From positions 1 through 32,487 of the forward strand of contig MEKR01000168.1 in the NCBI GenBank assembly GCA_001767035.1: a DNA stretch of 32,487 bases, in the 5' to 3' direction. A model generated the notes under the pieces. It worked only from the letters and a program-made list of their open reading frames with translations. It was not told the origin of the DNA and ran no database searches. The translations under genes were made by a program, and so were the position numbers. This DNA comes from Acidobacteria bacterium RIFCSPLOWO2_02_FULL_61_28. Its GTDB lineage: Bacteria; Acidobacteriota; Terriglobia; 2-12-FULL-54-10. Below are positions 25,927-32,487 of this stretch, in pieces. Within the stretch, counting starts at the first letter, position 1. Each line of letters begins with the position of its first letter.

Positions 25927-28900
25927 TTATTTCAACTGCACTTTCGTCGAGTACCGGGTGGAACTGTCGTTCAACTGGAACTCAATCGTGTAAAAGCCTG
26001 CGCCGGGCGAGGGAGTCACAGTGCTCGTGTCCCAATTGAACTGAAAACTGTTAGTGGTGGTGTTGAACCGGAAATCGCTCTTGCCCGTTGCGCCGGTCGC
26101 CGGATCGTACAGTTTCGTCCTCGTCCCGTTCTGAAATACGCTGTAGAGATAACGGAGCGAGTTCATATCCGAGATGACCAAGCCGTTCGCGTCCTTCAGT
26201 TGCCAGACTAACGGCACCGCGCTGCCCAGTCGGGCGGGACTCTTCGGCGGCGTGAGCACGAAATTGTAAATCACAACGTAGGCGTTCGACTTCGGCGTAG
26301 CGCTGTTCCCGGCGTTGTCGGTCGTGGTAACGGTGAACGTATTGGGACCCAACGTGCCCGTGCTGAAATTCGATCCGTTATTCACCGGGCCGTTGCACAT
26401 GGAGACACCCGAACTCGAATCCGAACACGCATAGTTGGAGGGCACCGACGCATTGAGGACATAGGTTCCGTTGTTCGCCGGTGCAGTAATGGTGATGATG
26501 GGCGGCGTCCTGTCTATCTTGACCGGACCGAAGCTCCCCGCCGGGGCCGTGTTAACCGCCTTGTCTGTGCACGCACCCGTGCTGTTTACCGTCTCGCCCG
26601 CCGTCTCCGTATTCACCGTGCTCCCCGCCACCGTGTTGGTAGCAATCCCGGACTGCACGGGTCCTGCCTCGGCGCAGGTGAAGCTCACGACTACATCCAG
26701 CTTCGTCCAAGTGTCCGCCGTGTACGGGTTCCCGCCCGCAGTCGCGCTCCCGGTAATCTGCGGCGGCGTCTTGTCTATCTTGACCGGACCGAAGGTCCCC
26801 GCAGGGGCCGTGTTGCCCGCCTTGTCCGCGCACGCACCCGTGCTGTTTACCGTCTCGCCCGCCGTCTCCGTATTCACCGTGCTCCCCGCAACCGTGTTGG
26901 TAGCAATCCCGGACTGCACGGGTCCTGCCTCGGCGCAGGTGAAGCTCACCACTACATCCAGCTTCGTCCAGGTGTCCGCCGTGTACGGGTTCCCGCCCGC
27001 AGTCGCGCTCCCTGTGATCTGCGGCGGCGTCTTGTCAATGTTGATCGTCATGCTCACGGGGTCGCTGATGTTGCCCGCGTTGTCCGTGCAGATCCCTGAT
27101 GCCGATTGCCCGGCTCCCTCGTTGCTTAGCGTCACCGGCAGGCTGCAGTTTGCGATCCCAGACAGGTTGTCCGTGCCCGTGAAACTCACCGTCACATCCG
27201 TGTTGTTCCAGCCGTTCGCGTTGGGCGCGGGCAATGCGCTGGCGGTGGCTATGGGATTCGTCTTGTCAATCTTGACGGGTACGTAGCCTGAGGCGGTGGT
27301 CTCTGAGGGAGGAAGGGTGGGGTCAGAAATTCCCGCACCATTGGTGGCCGTGCAGGTGACCGTGCTGCCGTTAATATTGGTATCGCTGTTAAAAGTAATC
27401 GCAGGGCATCCGGTCGTCGAAATGATCTGACCGTCAACGACGAGCTTGTACGAGCCGATCCCCGATTGGGGATCGCTGACGCTCCACGTCACCTTGACAT
27501 CGCTGTTGTACCAGCCGCTGGTCTTGCACGCGGCCGCGGTCGTGCTGGAAGGAGGCACGAAGCAGTTGGCGGTGATCACCGGAGGCGTGTGATCGAAGAA
27601 GGCCGCGGCGCGGCTTCCGTCGGGATTGGCGGCCGTCGAGAAAGTTGCCTGCCCCACTTGGCCAGCCGAGTTCGCCGGGTTGAGCTCGTCGAACAGCGAA
27701 TACGGAGTCGGCTGATTCGGCCCTTCCGTCGGGATGAACGTCCGCAGGGTGATATGCAGTTGCTCCCCGGGGTTCACAACGAAGGTGGCATTGCTGGCTT
27801 GCGGGTCGCTGATCGCGGCGTTGTCCACTTCCAGGTTGTCGACCTCGAGATTGCTCACCTGCCGATTCGCTACGTTCGGGTTCGTGACGGCGATGTTCGA
27901 GATCACGACGTCGGTGGGAACCGCCACCTGCCTGCACCCCTTCACGCCCGGATTCGTCTGGGTCTGATAGATGAGCAACTGGAAGGAATAGCCGGCATTC
28001 AGCAGGCCCAGGCCGTTCAGGAGGTTGGTGATGGCATTGCCGGGAGTCGGCAATGAACCAGTGCCCGTCACCGTCCAGGTTACCTGCTGGTCGGGCTTGT
28101 TGTCGACCTCCAGGTTGTCTATCTCCAGGTTGTCCACCTCCAGGTTGTCTACCTCCAGATTCGATGGCGACGCATTATCCACTTCCAGGTTATCTACTTC
28201 CAGATTATCTATCTCCAGGTTGAGAGCGGTGTTGTCCACTTCCAAGTTATCTATCTCGAGGTTGTCCACCTCGAGGTTGTCCACCTCGAGGTTGTCAATC
28301 TCCAGGCTGTAGGCGACCGTGGTCTGGAGACCGCCCGTGGGGGTGCCGCCGATCCCGCTGATTTGATCCACCCGCACCTGCACCGGCGCGGTGGGGGGGG
28401 TGATAACCCCGGGGGATCGGAACCGGTAATACACAGGCAGGGTGATACTGGAATTCCGCAGAATTTGAGTGTCCACCGTATTCTGGTCGGCAGGAATGCT
28501 CGCTGGAGCGGGTGGCGTTTGCAGGAAGGACCAGTCCTGGGAGGCCGTGTCCTGGATCGTCAGTCGGAAGAATCCGTTCTGGTTACTGCGATTCTCCGCC
28601 GTTACGTTGAACTGGGGCGGGATGTTGGTGATTCCTCCACATGCGGTTCCGACACATACCAGGTTGCGGTACGTCCCACTCCAACTGGCCACGAGGCCCG
28701 GACTAATTAGAGAAAAGTAAACGTTGGCGTCGCGGCTGTTCGGATTTTTGGGGGGTTGTGGCGGATTGACGCCGACCGGAACAAATTGGGTCCAGTCACC
28801 GTTGATGTCGCGAAGGGGGAGGGGCAACAAATTCGAATTCAGGGGAAAACCCACGTCTTGGGTGCTGACAAAAAACGCCAGAAACGTCTGGGGATCTCCA

Positions 28901-30534
28901 GACAGAGTGGCAAACCGCCAAGCGGAGGGCGAACCCGGCGCGTTCCGCACCAGCGGTACTGCGGGGGCCAGCGCAATGTAATCGCCGATAAACGGGACGG
29001 TGCCGCCCGCGCCAATGGGGAGATTGGGCATCAGGTAGGCTGGACAACTGCCTGCGGGTCCGCAGTTCGGATCGCAGCCGGAGGGCCGGTCCAGGATCTG
29101 ACCCGTCGTGCTGCTGCGGCTGTACCGGCTTACTTGGATTGAAGGCGAGGGAAAACTCAGGTTCCCGGAACTGAATTGGCCCTGGATGACCCGCACGTCG
29201 AAGCGTCGGTCCCTGCCGTTCGGAAAGTATTGCAACTTCCCGGCGACCGTAATCGGAGTGAGCGGGCGGCCGACACCGTTGTTGTCATTCCGGGCGTCAT
29301 AGTAAAGGATTTGGAACACCCCGCCGCCGCTCACGGCGATCCGGGGCATGAACTGAAACGCATTCGGAGGCCCATAGTCCACCGCGCGGGGAACGGACCA
29401 GCTTCCGCCGCCGTTAGTGGAAACCGTCAGAAAGACGCGCGGCGTGTTGCTGGAGCTGGACTCGGCCATGGCGAAGCCGGTGGTATCCGAATACGCCTGA
29501 AACGCGAGCAGGATGCGTCCGGCCGCATCGGTGGCCACGGTCGGGAAGGCGTTCGAGCGGGCCAGGTTGGGGAGCGTGGGCGCGTCATAGGGGTAAAAAT
29601 TCGGGTAAGCACTCGCCCCTCCCACGACCTGTACCGGCGTGGTGGCATTCCCATTCTTGTCGAGTTTCACAAACCAGTAGCCGTTCTCGCTGTCCAGGAA
29701 CGCGCGCCAGAATACGTATACGCCTCCGTTGTACGGTCCTCCATCAAGGATAGGCGCGATGGCCGTTCCGTTGTTGGTGTTGACATTCCCGTTGACCTTC
29801 CCCTGGCTCGCGCTCGTGAAGGTATCTCCGCCGTTGGAGGAGCGCACGCAGACCACCTTGTTGCGGAACTTGCCTCCGACCGTCCCGTTAAAGATGGTCC
29901 CGCACCCGAAGAGGGTGCCCGCAGCAGGATTCGACGAGGTCGGATCGGGGACATACAGCAGCGAAGGCTTATCGAGATCCTGGCCAGTCGCCGAAGGGTT
30001 GCCGCTGTCAACCACCCTGGTGAAGTTGTATTCCAGCCTCCCTTTGCTGTCGTCCGGGTCCGTGAAGCGCGCCACAAACAGGAGGTTGACGCCGCTGGTT
30101 GAGTTCTGCGCCAACCCCATAAAAAAGGCGTGTCCACTGGTATCCCAGGCGACGACGGGATCGCCGCACTTGTCGGAGCCGAATAGCGGGGAACTCTTTC
30201 CGCCCGCGGAGGTGTCTCCAGGAAACCCGGGCACCAAAAAATTCTTCCAGGTCTTGCCGCTATTAGTGGAAAACGAATAGCCGCACCAGGCACTCGAGGT
30301 AACGGATGCGCCCGCCACCCCGTCGGCGACGGTCTGGTAATCAATAAAGCCCGTTAAAATATGACTCGGGTTTGTCGGATTCGCCGCCGCGTCCACCTCG
30401 ACCTGTTTCTGATTGAAGGGATCACTGGCGACGACGTTCACAACAGGGCCGGGCACCTGAGCCGCGGCCGTTGCGCACAGCACCCCCAGAATGACTCCAA
30501 GACCAAGGATCGCTCGACGTGATAGTATGCCCAT
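25927..30534 (-). CDS. Giant secreted protein: sialidase-like propeller, LE[VI]DN repeats, Ig-like repeats
   Basis: A 1535-residue exported protein, start ATG 30534-30532 behind AGAGGAAACC. Signal peptide about 1-26 (ending ATAAAQ). Residues about 30-560 look like an exo-alpha-sialidase/BNR-type beta propeller, with Asp-box-like pieces STNSGKTW, SSNGGDTF and STNGGGSW. Residues about 743-812 are twelve copies of LE[VI]DN in three runs, with two more at about 892-905. The C-terminal half has Ig-like modules of the kind 'PPQITGSATAGGNPYTADTW ... GACADKAGN', two of them near-identical 87-residue copies (about 1171-1345), then a last module ending in a beta-rich tail. There is no LPXTG, PorSS or membrane anchor. 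It is probably an extracellular or surface adhesin or scaffold; glycosidase activity cannot be assumed because catalytic residues are not identifiable. Its upstream region carries one arm of a conserved inverted repeat. Confidence 0.85.
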   Translation of the reverse strand: MGILSRRAILGLGVILGVLCATAAAQVPGPVVNVVASDPFNQKQVEVDAAANPTNPSHILTGFIDYQTVADGVAGASVTSSAWCGYSFSTNSGKTWKNFLVPGFPGDTSAGGKSSPLFGSDKCGDPVVAWDTSGHAFFMGLAQNSTSGVNLLFVARFTDPDDSKGRLEYNFTRVVDSGNPSATGQDLDKPSLLYVPDPTSSNPAAGTLFGCGTIFNGTVGGKFRNKVVCVRSSNGGDTFTSASQGKVNGNVNTNNGTAIAPILDGGPYNGGVYVFWRAFLDSENGYWFVKLDKNGNATTPVQVVGGASAYPNFYPYDAPTLPNLARSNAFPTVATDAAGRILLAFQAYSDTTGFAMAESSSSNTPRVFLTVSTNGGGSWSVPRAVDYGPPNAFQFMPRIAVSGGGVFQILYYDARNDNNGVGRPLTPITVAGKLQYFPNGRDRRFDVRVIQGQFSSGNLSFPSPSIQVSRYSRSSTTGQILDRPSGCDPNCGPAGSCPAYLMPNLPIGAGGTVPFIGDYIALAPAVPLVRNAPGSPSAWRFATLSGDPQTFLAFFVSTQDVGFPLNSNLLPLPLRDINGDWTQFVPVGVNPPQPPKNPNSRDANVYFSLISPGLVASWSGTYRNLVCVGTACGGITNIPPQFNVTAENRSNQNGFFRLTIQDTASQDWSFLQTPPAPASIPADQNTVDTQILRNSSITLPVYYRFRSPGVITPPTAPVQVRVDQISGIGGTPTGGLQTTVAYSLEIDNLEVDNLEVDNLEIDNLEVDNTALNLEIDNLEVDNLEVDNASPSNLEVDNLEVDNLEIDNLEVDNKPDQQVTWTVTGTGSLPTPGNAITNLLNGLGLLNAGYSFQLLIYQTQTNPGVKGCRQVAVPTDVVISNIAVTNPNVANRQVSNLEVDNLEVDNAAISDPQASNATFVVNPGEQLHITLRTFIPTEGPNQPTPYSLFDELNPANSAGQVGQATFSTAANPDGSRAAAFFDHTPPVITANCFVPPSSTTAAACKTSGWYNSDVKVTWSVSDPQSGIGSYKLVVDGQIISTTGCPAITFNSDTNINGSTVTCTATNGAGISDPTLPPSETTASGYVPVKIDKTNPIATASALPAPNANGWNNTDVTVSFTGTDNLSGIANCSLPVTLSNEGAGQSASGICTDNAGNISDPVSMTINIDKTPPQITGSATAGGNPYTADTWTKLDVVVSFTCAEAGPVQSGIATNTVAGSTVNTETAGETVNSTGACADKAGNTAPAGTFGPVKIDKTPPQITGSATAGGNPYTADTWTKLDVVVSFTCAEAGPVQSGIATNTVAGSTVNTETAGETVNSTGACTDKAVNTAPAGSFGPVKIDRTPPIITITAPANNGTYVLNASVPSNYACSDSSSGVSMCNGPVNNGSNFSTGTLGPNTFTVTTTDNAGNSATPKSNAYVVIYNFVLTPPKSPARLGSAVPLVWQLKDANGLVISDMNSLRYLYSVFQNGTRTKLYDPATGATGKSDFRFNTTTNSFQFNWDTSTVTPSPGAGFYTIEFQLNDSSTRYSTKVQLK
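26501..27022 (-). repeat. Tandem duplication of a 261-bp Ig-like module
   Basis: Bases 26501-26761 and 26762-27022 are two head-to-tail copies differing at only a few positions (for example near 26535, 26552 and 26753). The period is exactly 261 bp, or 87 codons, so the frame is kept. Neighbouring Ig-like modules are far more diverged, so this duplication is recent or homogenised. Confidence 0.92.
27820..27860 (-). repeat. Second short block of LE[VI]DN-coding repeats
   Basis: Two tandem LEVDN units (residues about 895-905, within QVSNLEVDNLEVDNAAIS). They are separated from the main block by about 80 residues that include TWTVTGTGSLPTPGNAI. Confidence 0.85.
28100..28308 (-). repeat. 15-bp tandem repeat coding twelve LE[VI]DN pentapeptides
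   Basis: A run of 15-bp units (plus-strand form approximately GTTGTCNAYCTCNAG) codes runs of five, three and four LE[VI]DN units, separated by TALN and ASPSN. Synonymous codons vary between units (CTG/CTC for Leu, GTG/GTA/ATA/ATT for Val/Ile), while L, E, D and N are constant. This points to selection on the peptide rather than fresh slippage. Confidence 0.92.
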
Positions 30535-30673
30535 GGTTTCCTCTTTCTCCAGCTAACGATATCCGCCACAATCCCCCCCCGCCCAAAAAGTGGAATCAAC
30601 TTTCTTGCCTTCGCTTAGTGATCGTCCTGTGTTTTTCAGGCCGACAGGCCGCTTCCCAATGGAAGGGCAGTGG

Positions 30674-30896
30674 CACGATCGCCTGTGGCGAAAAAACCAC
30701 TTCTCGTGCATCGCGTTCGGAAAGAATCTGTGGGGGGGAACCACTCAATGACGGAACCAAAAAATCAGAAGCCAGCAAGAAAGAGGGGCCTTCGCTTCGT
30801 GGGGCTATGAAACGGATGCCGTCTTCCATAGCCGTCTCTCCTGCAACATCCCCGTTTCTTCCTCGCCGGCGCCGTGTTCACCTTCTGTTGCCGGCC
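30674..30896 (-). repeat. Left arm of inverted noncoding repeat, upstream of the giant secreted-protein gene
   Basis: Read on the minus strand, this 223-bp segment starts GCCGGCAACAGAAGGTGAA and ends GCGATCGTG. It aligns along its whole length with 32134-32487 on the plus strand once a 128-bp insertion is removed from the latter. The first about 70 bases are around 90% alike by eye; the rest is weaker, with well-matched islands (GGTTCCCCC, TTCCGAA, GATCGTG). It ends about 140 bp before the ATG at 30534, so it is either promoter or 5' leader of that gene. GCAACA pairs with TGTTGC, and GGCTATG (30833-30827) with CATAGCC (30809-30803). Confidence 0.75.
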
Positions 30897-31233
30897 AACC
30901 AGCGCAATACAAAAATTAATGTAAGGGGATGTACAAATGGCGTCAATGATGCAGATTCATCATTTTTCTCGTCAGATTATGAATCCCGTGGAAGTCATAT
31001 TCGATGGCTGATTCATCGGCGGGAGCAGAGGGACACCCATTGCGTTGGCGCCGGGATTTGCCGCCCCCTGTTCTTTCGAGGCGACCATCAGACAAGACAA
31101 ATGCAGGACAGTACCTAAAACGGCTGCGCTGATGGCGTATCTACACAAAGTGCCGTTACCCCTTTATAATCAGCAGATAGCAGTCAGGAGTTGATCTACA
31201 CCACCTGGGGGACGGGTCTAGTCATCTACCTCT
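30897..31233. other. Intergenic stretch between left repeat arm and the LuxR-type regulator
   Basis: No gene is supported here; the short plus-strand frame overlapping 30519-31118 reads through the repeat arm and has no domain. A TATAAT box lies at 31165-31170 without a good -35 partner. Confidence 0.6.
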
Positions 31234-31263
31234 TTGGAAATTCTGCCCAGCATAAGGTAGAAT
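31234..31263 (+). promoter_or_regulatory. Candidate sigma-70 promoter for the PAS-LuxR gene
   Basis: TTGGAA (31234-31239), an 18-base spacer, then TAGAAT (31258-31263). Predicted transcription would start near 31270, about 24 bases before the chosen ATG at 31294. Confidence 0.5.
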
Positions 31264-31293
31264 GGGCAAAGATTGACGGCTGGGGGAGTGTTG

Positions 31294-32037
31294 ATGCGCA
31301 GCAACCGGCGGGGACAAGCGGTGGATCTGTTAGAACAGCTTTCGCATACCGGCGATGGCGTTTTTGTAATTGACTCGCGGCATCGCATCATCCTGTGGAA
31401 TCAAGCGGCGGAAGCGTTGCTTGGGTATCGGGCGGAAGACGTCCTGGGAAAGTATTGCCATGAGATTATCCGTGCCCGGGACAATTCAGGCATTCTGGTC
31501 TGTAGCCAATGGTGCAGTGACTTCCAGTTGGCCAGCAAGCAGCAATGGCCCCCTCACAAAAATGTGTGCGCCTCGACCCGCGATGGTCGAGAAATCTGGA
31601 TTGATGTCAGCACCTTGGCGGTGCTCTCTCCGCGGCGGGAGCTTTCCTCCCTGGTACATATATTTCGGCAAAATGGGGAGCCTCATTCGTTTTCCACCGC
31701 ATCCGTGAAATTCCCGGTTTCGACAGCGGAGGAAGAGCCGGACCGCGGCGTGATCGCGCAGCTCGCGGAGGAAGCGCTCAGCCCGCCTTCGTTGACCAGA
31801 CGCGAACGTATGGTCCTGCTCCATCTGGCCCAAGGTTTCAGCACGGAGACTACCGCCGAACTTCTGTTCATTAGCCCCATCACTGTCAGGAATCATATCC
31901 AAAACATCCTGCAAAAATTAGGCGCCCACAGCCGCCTGGAGGCTGTCGCCCTGGCGTCGCGTTGGCAGTTGTTCCAGGTTGTGGAATCGTCCCGCCTCAA
32001 TCCTTCCTTTACTCCAATCCGGCGATTCAGAGCCTGA
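31294..32037 (+). CDS. PAS-LuxR family transcriptional regulator
   Basis: A 247-residue protein. The ATG at 31294 (MRSNRRGQAV) has GGGGGAG about 6 bases upstream; a TTG at 31273 would lie almost on the predicted transcription start. A PAS domain covers about 10-125 (DGVFVIDSRHRIILWNQAAEALLGY, then DGREIWIDVS). It holds four cysteines, C55, C70, C74 and C92, in a GKYC...VCSQWC...VC pattern. A linker follows, then a LuxR/GerE helix-turn-helix at about 167-223 (LTRRERMVLLHLAQGFSTETTAELLFISPITVRNHIQNILQKLG, quoted in part by its ends). There is no receiver domain, so the PAS itself is the likely input. It is flanked by inverted copies of a noncoding repeat, one upstream of the giant secreted-protein gene. 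Direct control of both flanks is a natural but untested inference. Confidence 0.9.
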   Translation: MRSNRRGQAVDLLEQLSHTGDGVFVIDSRHRIILWNQAAEALLGYRAEDVLGKYCHEIIRARDNSGILVCSQWCSDFQLASKQQWPPHKNVCASTRDGREIWIDVSTLAVLSPRRELSSLVHIFRQNGEPHSFSTASVKFPVSTAEEEPDRGVIAQLAEEALSPPSLTRRERMVLLHLAQGFSTETTAELLFISPITVRNHIQNILQKLGAHSRLEAVALASRWQLFQVVESSRLNPSFTPIRRFRA

Positions 32038-32133
32038 ACTCAGCATCAGCGATTCTCAACCCTCCCAAGGGGAAAATGATGCATTTGCATTATTGTGTCC
32101 CATCTCGCTTCAAGCTACTGTGCTCTGGGAAGG

Positions 32134-32487
32134 TCGCCGGTAACAGAAGGTGAAAACGGCGCCGGCGAGGGAAAGACGGGGATGTTGCAGGGGAGACGGC
32201 TGGACGTACGTCTCCGCTAAATTGACTGCCGGCCTGTTAGCAGGCTGGCAACGGAGTCGAAGTCAGAGTTGCCTTGCCGATCACGGGGCACGCGGAGGAA
32301 CAACAGCTAGACTCTCCGGGGAGACGGCTATGGCAGAGGGCATTCATTTAATAACCCCACAAGGCGCAGAACCCTTATTCTTGAGGCTTACTTCGAGTTT
32401 TTCTGTTCCGCCATTAAGAGGTTCCCCCTACAGTTTCATTCCGAAAGCGATTTCAGGCCGGCGGTGTTTTCGGCACAGACGATCGTG
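32134..32487 (+). repeat. Right arm of inverted noncoding repeat (reaches window end)
   Basis: This is the diverged copy of 30674-30896 in opposite orientation: it starts GCCGGTAACAGAAGGTGAA and reaches the window end at GATCGTG. Without the 128-bp insertion it is 226 bp long, against 223 for the left arm. By analogy it should lie upstream of a rightward gene beyond the window. The inner helix survives with a wobble (GTAACA/TGTTGC), but the GGCTATG/CATAGCC helix of the left arm is broken here. The 96 bases from the regulator stop (32037) to this arm hold nothing I recognise. Confidence 0.72.
32190..32329 (+). repeat. 128-bp insertion bounded by a 12-bp direct repeat
   Basis: GGGGAGACGGCT occurs at 32190-32201 and again at 32318-32329, at the exact place where the right arm carries extra sequence absent from the left arm. 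The 116 bases between include a hairpin, GCCGGCCTG-TTAG-CAGGCTGGC (32228-32249), with one G-T pair. It resembles a small non-autonomous element with target-site duplication; no terminal inverted repeats are obvious. Confidence 0.5.

Noticed and set aside
26471-27286. A 271-codon plus-strand open frame opposite the giant secreted-protein gene
   Set aside because: It mirrors the duplicated Ig-like modules on the minus strand, has no ribosome binding site and no domain; it is an antisense shadow of repetitive coding DNA.
28025-28312. A plus-strand frame coding LSTSRLSISRL-type repeats
   Set aside because: It is the reverse reading of the LE[VI]DN repeat and starts without a ribosome binding site; low-complexity antisense frame.
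30519-31118. A 199-codon plus-strand frame upstream of the PAS-LuxR gene
   Set aside because: It starts inside the divergent gene's start region, runs through the inverted repeat arm and has no recognisable domain.

Overview
The window looks like a GC-rich chromosome segment from an Acidobacteriota member, most likely a Solibacter/Bryobacter-type lineage. The evidence is several very long 'carboxypeptidase regulatory-like domain plus TonB-dependent (Oar-like) barrel' proteins, Tat-exported amidohydrolases, a PknB-type kinase with a periplasmic TPR tail, and a giant secreted beta-propeller/Ig-like protein. This assignment rests on family recognition, not on a marker gene. No rRNA, tRNA, CRISPR array, transposase or integrase was seen.

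Bases 1-17052 form a divergent outer-membrane receptor/hydrolase array around a 909-bp regulatory gap (10831-11739). On the minus strand, in transcription order, lie a receptor (10830-7519), amidohydrolase (7271-6087), amidohydrolase (6018-4912), a second receptor (4834-1457), amidohydrolase (1433-336) and the start of another receptor running off the window (249-<1). On the plus strand a receptor (11740-14997) is followed by a YtcJ-like amidohydrolase (15142-17052). The sequence suggests repeated duplication of an 'import receptor + exported metallo-hydrolase' cassette. Next, on the minus strand, is a two-gene molybdenum hydroxylase of the isoquinoline-oxidoreductase IorAB type (19890-17060). 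A catabolic locus for small, perhaps aromatic, compounds is a reasonable inference; the substrate is unknown.

Bases 20339-25917 hold a signalling module: an FHA-GAF-PP2C phosphatase and a STAS anti-sigma-factor antagonist on the minus strand, divergent from a zinc-ribbon/Ser-Thr kinase/TPR membrane protein. Together they resemble a partner-switching and FHA-phosphothreonine circuit, but no RsbW/SpoIIAB-type kinase is present locally.

Bases 25927-32487 hold a 1535-residue secreted protein (sialidase-like propeller, a striking LE[VI]DN pentapeptide repeat, Ig-like repeats) and a PAS-LuxR regulator. The regulator is flanked by an inverted pair of diverged ~225-bp noncoding copies. The left copy is the upstream/leader region of the giant gene; the right copy runs to the window end and carries a 128-bp insertion bounded by a 12-bp direct repeat. 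This conserved leader around a regulator is the best candidate here for something undescribed, followed by the LE[VI]DN repeat, the paired palindromic sites at 11287-11325 and the facing hairpin-pair repeats at 7301-7484.
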